From: Candidatus Sericytochromatia bacterium
GTDB lineage: Bacteria > Cyanobacteriota > Sericytochromatia > JACMPN01
Length of the DNA stretch: 10,376 nucleotides
Direction of reading: 5' to 3'
NCBI GenBank assembly: GCA_014377495.1
Contig: JACMPN010000330.1
Span: 1-10,376 of the forward strand
In this document: in pieces, positions 6,082 to 10,376 of the stretch
Layout of the letters: the number at the start of each line of letters is the position of its first letter
Position numbering within the stretch: position 1 is the stretch's first letter
Translations under genes and position numbers: made by a program
Notes under the pieces: generated by a model
Database searches by the model: none
What the model was told of the DNA's origin: nothing
Seen by the model: only the letters and a program-made list of their open reading frames with translations

Positions 6082-7077
6082 ATGGCGATGGTTAACGGCA
6101 ACCAGCCCGTAAACGGTGGTTATTACCCGCCGAACTCCGGCTATCCGCAGGGCTACCCCCAAAACGGGCCGCAGCCCGGCGGCTACGGCAACGATGCGTA
6201 CTCCCAGGGCTATCAGTCCGGCGCCAACGGTGCATCCGGCGCAGCGGGTACGGTCAACGGCTGGGGCAACGCCATGACGAACGGATCAGTCAATGTTTTC
6301 GGCACAATGAACTCTGTCATCGGCACGACGGCCAACGTCGTCGGCGGCTTGGCGAACATGGTGACCAGCCTCTTCGGTGGCGTGGGCGGCATGGGCGGCG
6401 GTCAATCCCAATATGGTAACTACAACCAACCGCAATACGGCCAACAGTACGGACAGCAACAGCAGCAGCAGCAGCAAGCCGGGGCGGTCGGTCCGGCGTG
6501 GGGCCAGGACATGGCTCAGGCCCAGGGTCAGGCCTATCAGCAGGTCGCCACGATGAGCTCGGGCCGCAATGTCGACAACCTGATCGGGCAGTACGCCGAC
6601 CAGGGCAAAGCCGCCCGGATGGAGATGCAGTCGTCGATCGACACGACCAATTCGGCGGTCAAGGACCTGCAGGGTGCGGTTGCCAAGCTGCAAGCAGCCG
6701 GCGGTCCCAGCTCGGCCCAAGGCCAAGCGCTCCTCACCGAGATTGGCAGCCTGAAAGACCGGGCGATGAATTCCCTGACGGCATTGGATCACTCGTCCCG
6801 CAAGGTTTACGTCTCGGCCCTGGCCGCCCAGATGACCTACCAGTACGGCGCCCAGCGTTTTGGTGGTAGTATCAGTCAGAGCGCTTGCACCAAACAACTC
6901 AGCCGGGCCTGGTCGTTTTACAACGGCGCTCCAGCGGAAAAGCTTCACTGGTACTCCATGAGCAAGACGCCGATCCAAAACTCGGTCTCCCTGCAGATGG
7001 GGGCTCGCCAGCAGGTGACTTCGGTGCTGACGCAGCTGGACAGCATGCTGAAGCAGCAAGCCACGACGATTCGCTAG
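6082..7077 (+). CDS. Unrecognised protein, Gln/Gly/Tyr-rich N-terminus and glycine-patterned hydrophobic segment (paralog 1)
   Basis: I do not recognise this 331-residue protein. Residues 1-50 are rich in Gly, Tyr, Pro, Asn and Gln (YPPNSGYPQGYPQ) and end in DAYSQGYQSG (38-47). A hydrophobic, glycine-spaced segment follows (about 72-103: FG-MNSVIG-NVVGGLANMVTSLFGG) and then a second low-complexity stretch (108-135) with YGQQYG and eight glutamines (125-132). From about 162 it becomes helix-prone and heptad-like (NLIGQYADQGKAARMEM; VKDLQGAVAKLQAA), followed by KVYVSALAAQMTY (241-253), a tryptophan-containing part (RAW-SFYNG, LHWYSM) and a final amphipathic helix. There is no signal peptide or lipobox, so it is either cytoplasmic or exported without a classical signal. 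GAGAGGGAG upstream supports the ATG; ATG 6088 is a possible alternative. The next gene, 24 bp downstream, is a clear paralog. Function unknown; a structural, scaffolding or membrane-associated role is speculation. Confidence 0.85.
   Translation: MAMVNGNQPVNGGYYPPNSGYPQGYPQNGPQPGGYGNDAYSQGYQSGANGASGAAGTVNGWGNAMTNGSVNVFGTMNSVIGTTANVVGGLANMVTSLFGGVGGMGGGQSQYGNYNQPQYGQQYGQQQQQQQQAGAVGPAWGQDMAQAQGQAYQQVATMSSGRNVDNLIGQYADQGKAARMEMQSSIDTTNSAVKDLQGAVAKLQAAGGPSSAQGQALLTEIGSLKDRAMNSLTALDHSSRKVYVSALAAQMTYQYGAQRFGGSISQSACTKQLSRAWSFYNGAPAEKLHWYSMSKTPIQNSVSLQMGARQQVTSVLTQLDSMLKQQATTIR
6454..6477 (+). repeat. CAG/CAA trinucleotide run encoding eight glutamines
   Basis: Eight consecutive Gln codons (residues 125-132 of paralog 1) include five uninterrupted CAG units at 6460-6474. 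Slippage would change length in whole codons and keep the frame. The second paralog lacks this tract. Confidence 0.9.
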
Positions 7078-7101
7078 TCTACGGCACGGATTGGAAACGC
7101 C

Positions 7102-8073
7102 ATGAGCTACATCGGAAACTCCTCCGGAAACGCCCAGCCGGGCTTTTATCCGCCTCAGCCCAATCAACAGGGCCAGGCCGGGTATGGCTATCAGGCTGCC
7201 CCGCAGGCTTATACCACCGATGCCTACCGCCAGGGTTACCAGTCCGGCGGGCAGTTCGCCTCACCCTATGCCGGCCAGGTGGCCAATACCGGCAACAGCA
7301 TGACCAGCGGTTCCAATGACCTCTTCGGGATGTTCAACGGGTTGTTCAGCGGCGTCAGCAACATGCTGGGCGGCCTCGTCAACTCCGTGTCCGGCATCTT
7401 CGGTGGCGGTGGCGGCCAGCAGGCGACCCATAACGGGTATCCGCAGCAGGGCTATCCGCAACAGCCGATGGCCGGCAACTCGCAAGTCTACATGCAGAAC
7501 GTCATTCCCCCGCCACCCGAGCGGATGAACGCCCAGAATAACCCGATGGCCCGTTTCCAGGCGATCGCCGGCGATCTGCAGCGGCAGCCCGTGCGCTCCC
7601 CGCAACAGGGCATGGGCCTGATCGCCAGTCACAGCCAGCGGGCCGAGGCGTACCGCAAACAGGCCGAAAGCCTGTTTTCCCGGGCCCGCAGCGAGATGCG
7701 CTCCGCCGTGTCCGCCTGCCAGTCTGCCGCCCGCAGCGGCAATGCCACCCAGTTCGCCGAAGCGGCCGGCAAGCGCCAGTCCGCCTTCGACACTTTCCGC
7801 CAGGCCACCGAAGTGATGGGGGCCGTCTACGACGAGTCGATCGCCGCCCAGATCACCTACAACCTGACCTTCGGTCCCTATGGGGCCCTGCGTGGGGCTG
7901 ACGGCAACGCCTCGTTCCCCCTGCTCCAGTCCGCCCGCGCCCAATGGGAAGGCGGCAAGGCCAGCAACTCCTGGTTTTCAGCCAACGTCACCCCGCCGTA
8001 CCAGCGCTGCACCCAGACCTACCAGGAAATGGACCGGGGCATGCAACAAATGGCCGCCCTCGGCATGCGGTGA
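7102..8073 (+). CDS. Unrecognised protein, tandem paralog of the upstream gene (paralog 2)
   Basis: This 323-residue protein shares the layout of its upstream neighbour. Common elements are a FYPP/YYPP start, DAYRQGYQSG (40-49; 38-47 in paralog 1), the segment G-N-S-M-T-S-G-S followed by LFGMFNGLFSGVSNMLGGLVNSVSG IFGGGGG (about 74-105), a Gln/Pro-rich stretch (YPQQGYPQQP), and VYDESIAAQITY, whose AAQITY falls at residues 248-253, exactly as AAQMTY does in paralog 1. Between about 165 and 240 it is helical and charged (SQRAEAYRKQAESLFSRARSEMR), less similar to paralog 1. A proline run (IPPPPER) near residue 135 is unique to it. The ATG is preceded by a weak GGAAA 4 nt away, so translation may depend on the upstream gene 24 bp before it. 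No signal peptide, no recognised domain. The last two codons and the stop lie in a long inverted repeat. Confidence 0.85.
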   Translation: MSYIGNSSGNAQPGFYPPQPNQQGQAGYGYQAAPQAYTTDAYRQGYQSGGQFASPYAGQVANTGNSMTSGSNDLFGMFNGLFSGVSNMLGGLVNSVSGIFGGGGGQQATHNGYPQQGYPQQPMAGNSQVYMQNVIPPPPERMNAQNNPMARFQAIAGDLQRQPVRSPQQGMGLIASHSQRAEAYRKQAESLFSRARSEMRSAVSACQSAARSGNATQFAEAAGKRQSAFDTFRQATEVMGAVYDESIAAQITYNLTFGPYGALRGADGNASFPLLQSARAQWEGGKASNSWFSANVTPPYQRCTQTYQEMDRGMQQMAALGMR

Positions 8074-8190
8074 GTTCTGGGAGGGCAGGGCAGCCCATTC
8101 GCTTTGTCGGCCCCGGCTAAGGTCCAGTAGGGCCTGTCGCCGGGGCCTTCGTGCGACTGGACCACCCTGCCCTCCCAGAACTCACCGCAT
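8065..8190. repeat. Perfect 26-bp inverted repeat spanning the stop codon of paralog 2
   Basis: Bases 8065-8090 are the exact reverse complement of 8165-8190 (26 of 26), separated by 74 nt. The left arm contains ATG-CGG-TGA, the last two codons and stop of paralog 2, then GTTCTGGGAGGGCAGGG; the right arm is in non-coding DNA. Pairing stops abruptly on both sides. There is no T-run after the right arm, so this is not a standard intrinsic terminator. Within the loop, GGCCCCGGC (8109-8117) can pair with GCCGGGGCC (8139-8147), and GGTCCAGT (8121-8128) with ACTGGACC (8156-8163); the two inner stems are mutually exclusive unless they form a pseudoknot. It may be an mRNA-stabilising fold-back, a small mobile element end pair or a recent inverted duplication. 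No flanking target duplication is visible. Confidence 0.95.
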
Positions 8191-8917
8191 TTGCGCGACC
8201 TCCACCTTATGCCTGGTTCCCTCAGAGATGTGACAGTGGCCGAGAACGGATGCCTTCAAGCCGGATGAGGGCAGTGGGGCATTGAATGCTTTCCCCGGAC
8301 GGGGGATGTTGGGTTGGAACAGGCGATAATTTTCGGGCTGAACGGACGATTCATCAATGACGTCCTCCCCACTGGCCCCAGCCAGGGAAGAGGTCAGGTG
8401 GGGGCTTCCTGTGAATCCCCATCCTGCCAGAGGGGGACGGCGGCACCTCAAGCGGTCCGTTTGCTCCCCCAGCTCCCACCCCCCAACCACTCCACCGCAA
8501 CCAACAAGAACTCGCATCTGGCCACATATCCGCCACCCGAACGATGGGGAGATTGGACCGACACTCGGTTTTAACTATCGTCTCAGGCCTACCCCGTTAT
8601 ACCGAGATCCCAATGATTCATGACCCGAATGCTCGCCCGTTATTCCGATAACAATTTGTGACAAACGGGCTGTAACCCATGCCTGGACTGAGATCGCTCC
8701 AAGCCGGCCAATCTCGTCATAATTGCGATTATTCCGCCTGTACCGAAGCCGCTGTAGTCCCTGGACGAGACCGGCACCCTGCCGACACCACTCGCCGCAA
8801 TCCACTAACGATGTGCCGTCCGGGATGGGGCCGATTATCGCCGGTCAGACCATGAGCCACTTTCAGGCCCAAACGGCAGACGCTGCACATCGCCCGGTCC
8901 GACGACGCACTGCATGG

Positions 8918-8946
8918 TTGCGCCTGCTTAACAATCATTATATAAG
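8918..8946 (+). promoter_or_regulatory. Sigma-70-type promoter of the fdhE-like gene
   Basis: TTGCGC (8918-8923) and TATAAG (8941-8946) are separated by exactly 17 bp in a locally AT-rich stretch (AACAATCATTATATAAG). The -10 matches the consensus at five of six positions, the -35 at three. Predicted transcription start is near 8953, giving a leader of about 45 nt before ATG 8998. Confidence 0.6.
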
Positions 8947-8947
8947 T

Positions 8948-8960
8948 GATACGTCGTATC
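8948..8960. promoter_or_regulatory. Candidate operator palindrome overlapping the fdhE-like transcription start
   Basis: GATACG-T-CGTATC is a perfect 6+6 inverted repeat with one central base, beginning 2 bp after the -10 box and covering the predicted start site. It is followed at once by TCGATCGA (8959-8966 region), and CGTCG/CGACG (8952-8956/8963-8967) can also pair. A site in this position suits a repressor, but I cannot name one. Confidence 0.4.
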
Positions 8961-8997
8961 GATCGACGGTTTCCATCGCTTCAAAGGAGGCAAACGC

Positions 8998-9867
8998 ATG
9001 GGCGCAAAGACCCTGACTCTTGACGACTATCGGCGGCTGTTTCCGGCGACCAGCCGGGCTCTGGCCCTTCATGATGCCCTGCGTCCCTTGTTGGCGGTGA
9101 GTCCCACCCTGTCGGGGCCCCTGCCATCACTGGATACGGTGGCGATCGAACAAGCCTGGCAATCCGGCAGACCGATCGTTGATCAGTTGAGCCCCGGTTC
9201 GAGTGCTGAACCCCTTCGGCAGATCCTGCGCCAGGTCACCGCCACGATGCAGCAGCATCTGACGACCCTGGGTCCCCTCGACGTCCTCGGAGACAGCCAG
9301 CGTCTCGGCGACGCCGACTTGATCGAGCTTGCCAATGGCGTGAGCAACAGCGAGCCCGCTGCGCTCGAGAAAATCGGCCGCCTGACCGGCGCAAACCCGA
9401 CCGGCGCCGCCTTTGCCATGGCGTTCAGCATGTCGGTCTTCTATCACGCCATCTGCCGGCTGCTGCCCACCGACCTCGACCTGTCGATGTGGCAGCGCCA
9501 GACCTGCCCCGTTTGTGCCGGGACTCCATCGATCGCCCGCCTCAACGCCCAAGGCGAGCGGGTGGCCTATTGCCACCGCTGTAGCGCCCAATGGCATTTG
9601 CCGGCCGAATTGTGCGGGGCCTGCGGCTCGACGGATCCCGACAGCCGCCTCAAACTGGCGTTGCCCGGACACCCTGCCCGCTGGGCCGAAGTCTGCCGGA
9701 ACTGCCGTCAGTCCCTGAAAGTCATCGACGAAAGCCAGATCGGTGCCGTGTGCGACCTGTACTTCGAAGACGTCGTGACCCTGGCCCTGGATGAAATGGC
9801 CAGGGACGCCGCCGCCACCCTCGAGACGCCGAAACCGGCAGAAGAGCCGGCCCTGTCGGCACGCTAA
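8998..9867 (+). CDS. fdhE: FdhE-like formate dehydrogenase accessory protein
   Basis: FdhE is a cytoplasmic zinc- or iron-binding protein needed for maturation of membrane-bound formate dehydrogenases in enterobacteria. This 289-residue protein (E. coli FdhE has 309) keeps the diagnostic rubredoxin-like C-terminal half: CPVC (170-173), YCHRC-AQWHLP (C192, C195), CGAC (206-209), EVCRNC-QSLKVI (C233, C236), and a closing acidic helix AVCDLYFEDVVTLALDEMARD that matches the family's end. All four CxxC pairs are intact. The N-terminal 150 residues are helical and less conserved. AAAGGAGG (8983-8990) 7 nt before ATG 8998 is the strongest ribosome binding site in the window. The gene is monocistronic, with its own promoter, candidate operator and terminator. 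No formate dehydrogenase, FdhD or molybdenum cofactor gene is in the window, so the substrate enzyme must be elsewhere. Family membership is confident; the exact role is inferred. Confidence 0.88.
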   Translation: MGAKTLTLDDYRRLFPATSRALALHDALRPLLAVSPTLSGPLPSLDTVAIEQAWQSGRPIVDQLSPGSSAEPLRQILRQVTATMQQHLTTLGPLDVLGDSQRLGDADLIELANGVSNSEPAALEKIGRLTGANPTGAAFAMAFSMSVFYHAICRLLPTDLDLSMWQRQTCPVCAGTPSIARLNAQGERVAYCHRCSAQWHLPAELCGACGSTDPDSRLKLALPGHPARWAEVCRNCRQSLKVIDESQIGAVCDLYFEDVVTLALDEMARDAAATLETPKPAEEPALSAR

Positions 9868-9924
9868 CTATGGCCCGCTGAGTAGACCGCCAATGACGTC
9901 GGTCTGCCCCACGGCCATGAGGTT

Positions 9925-9970
9925 CGACGGCCCCGCCAGTCCAAGTGACAGGCGGGGCCGTCGTTTTGCT
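9925..9970 (+). terminator. Intrinsic terminator of the fdhE-like gene
   Basis: CGACGGCCCCGCC (9925-9937) pairs perfectly with GGCGGGGCCGTCG (9951-9963), 13 bp; inside the loop GTC/GAC can add three more pairs beyond an A-A mismatch. TTTTGCTTGTT follows directly. It starts 58 nt after the fdhE stop. Confidence 0.92.
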
Positions 9971-9984
9971 TGTTGCAAAGTGCC

Positions 9985-10000
9985 TGCATTAGCTATTGCA
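9985..10000. promoter_or_regulatory. Imperfect 16-bp palindrome in the promoter region of the right-end lipoprotein gene
   Basis: TGCATTAGCTATTGCA is an inverted repeat with one mismatched T/T pair (14 of 16 positions symmetric; core TAGCTA). It lies in the AT-rich stretch upstream of the lipoprotein gene, between weak -35-like TTGCAA (9973-9978) and downstream AT-rich sequence. The shape fits a dimeric transcription factor site; the regulator is unknown. Confidence 0.35.
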
Positions 10001-10182
10001 GTATTTTTGCATTAATGGATTACTACAGACCGAGCGTATGGACATCGTCAACCGATGCACACGCCGGCTACCGGCCCTCCCAAGCCGCCACACCTACACT
10101 GGCGGCCGGGAAAGTCGAGTCGCACACACGCAAACGCAGCAAGTCATGCAGTCCCACAGGATCCAAGGAGATCGTCCCGAAC

Positions 10183-10376
10183 ATGTCCTCGCACTCGCTC
10201 TCGGCCCTGACCGTCGCAGCCACTCTCTCGGTGACGCTCCTGTCCGGCTGCCCCGCAGCCAATCCGGCCAATCCGACACCAGGCACAACCAGTTCCGGCA
10301 AACCTGCCAACATGCCCGGCGGCATCCCGTCCGGCACCACTCGCAAGGCCTCGGATGCCGCCACAGCCACCCCGAC
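10183..10376 (+). CDS. Predicted lipoprotein, N-terminal part (3' end outside window)
   Basis: ATG 10183 opens a frame that runs through the window edge, so only the first 64 residues are visible. They form a typical lipoprotein signal: MSSHSLSALTVAA, a hydrophobic stretch, and the lipobox LLSGC with the lipidated cysteine at residue 23. After it comes a Pro/Ser/Thr/Gly/Asn-rich linker (PAANPANPTPG, SGKPANMPGGIPSG), usual for a tether between the membrane anchor and a globular domain that would lie beyond the window. AAGGAG is 12 nt upstream. No in-frame earlier start exists back to 10144. Function cannot be judged from this part. The minus-strand frame over the same DNA has no ribosome binding site or family signal and is a shadow. 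Confidence 0.78.
   Translation, partial: MSSHSLSALTVAATLSVTLLSGCPAANPANPTPGTTSSGKPANMPGGIPSGTTRKASDAATATP

Larger units (their letters stand above)
8191..8997. other. 807-bp non-coding region with several inverted and direct repeats
   Basis: No open frame here has a ribosome binding site, family resemblance or convincing composition. Potential RNA structure is dense from 8360 to 8475: CTGGC-CCCA-GCCAG (8372-8385) nested inside CCCCA/TGGGG (8367-8371/8399-8403), and GGGGGA/TCCCCC (8432-8437/8465-8470) continued by CGG/CCG. A -10-like GATAAT stands at 8325-8330 upstream of it, without a good -35. From 8456 to 8500 the plus strand is pyrimidine-rich. From 8570 to 8740 base composition becomes more AT-rich, with CCCGTTAT-A-CCGAGA (8593-8607) repeated as CCCGTTAT-T-CCGATA (8636-8650), hairpin GTTAT-TCCG-ATAAC (8639-8652), outer arms GCCCGTT/AACGGGC (8635-8641/8664-8670), and ATAAT-TGCG-ATTAT (8719-8732). 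I could not match any of it to tmRNA, RNase P RNA, SRP RNA or tRNA. Confidence 0.5.
9868..10182. other. Non-coding region between fdhE-like and the right-end lipoprotein gene
   Basis: These 315 bp hold a small hairpin AGACCG/CGGTCT (9884-9889/9900-9905), the fdhE terminator, then an AT-rich stretch (9964-10025) that contrasts with the GC-rich surroundings and probably carries the promoter of the next gene. Within it TGCATTA occurs twice (9985-9991, 10008-10014). From 10030 to 10160 I see nothing notable; AAGGAG (10165-10170) is the ribosome binding site of the next gene with a rather long 12-nt spacing. Confidence 0.6.

Noticed and set aside
6454..6477. CAG repeat as a phase-variation switch
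   Set aside because: The unit is three bases, so slippage keeps the reading frame; only length polymorphism is expected.
8065..8190. Calling the 26-bp inverted repeat a MITE or insertion sequence
   Set aside because: No target-site duplication flanks it (GGC on the left, TTG on the right), the left arm encodes the natural end of the upstream protein, and no transposase is present. Kept as an inverted repeat of unknown origin.
8389..8415. AGGTCAGGT resembles the conserved SRP RNA (4.5S) loop strand
   Set aside because: The following bases (GGGGGCTTCC) lack the CCGGAAGGAAGCAGC part that defines the SRP RNA tip, and the flanks do not pair as a single long hairpin.
8182..8574. Overlapping open frames of 60-111 codons on both strands
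   Set aside because: None has a ribosome binding site or protein-like composition; they reflect few stop codons in GC-rich DNA, and the first runs through the inverted repeat arm.
10068..10370. 100-codon minus-strand open frame at the right end
   Set aside because: It lies opposite the lipoprotein start with AAGGAG and a clear lipobox; no initiation signal on the minus strand.
1..10376. CRISPR array, tRNA, rRNA, prophage or transposase genes
   Set aside because: I looked for spaced direct repeats, T-arm sequences and integrase or transposase motifs and saw none.

Overview
The window is GC-rich (roughly 60-65% G+C by eye) bacterial chromosomal DNA, mostly ordinary housekeeping genes around one unrecognised two-gene locus. 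Nothing fixes the taxon. Two lipobox signal sequences, strong Shine-Dalgarno sites, GTG/TTG starts and classical hairpin terminators say only 'bacterium'. The palindrome CGATCG, including three full GCGATCGC octamers of the cyanobacterial HIP1 type, seems over-represented. That, with the mix of families, is compatible with a non-photosynthetic relative of Cyanobacteria or another environmental lineage, but this is a weak guess.

Left part (1-3213, plus strand): the 3' end of uracil phosphoribosyltransferase (upp) overlaps by 4 nt a full-length CinA gene (nucleotide pyrophosphatase-like domain plus NMN deamidase domain). The pair looks translationally coupled and deals with nucleotide/NAD salvage and clean-up. 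After a 341-bp spacer comes a cardiolipin-synthase-like phospholipase D protein with two intact HKD motifs and no membrane segment.

Middle (3214-5743): a DEAD-box RNA helicase with a TTG start, a 5' leader hairpin and a Gly/Arg-rich C-terminal tail converges on a small minus-strand lipoprotein gene. Two perfect 18-bp hairpins lie between them; the second has A- and T-runs and should terminate transcription from both sides.

Right-middle (5744-8190): a 374-bp divergent spacer leads into two tandem genes for unrecognised paralogous proteins of 331 and 323 residues. Both have a Gln/Gly/Tyr/Pro-rich, prion-like N-terminus with a shared DAYxQGYQSG motif, a glycine-patterned hydrophobic segment, a helical region, and an AAQ(M/I)TY motif at exactly the same residue numbers (248-253). 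A perfect 26-bp inverted repeat includes the last two codons and the stop of the second gene and encloses a 74-nt loop with two competing hairpins. This locus is the best candidate for something undescribed.

Right end (8191-10376): an 807-bp non-coding stretch with several inverted and direct repeats ends in a promoter and candidate operator for an FdhE-like formate dehydrogenase accessory protein with all four CxxC pairs. A strong terminator, an AT-rich promoter-like stretch with an imperfect palindrome, and the start of a second lipoprotein gene cut by the window edge follow.
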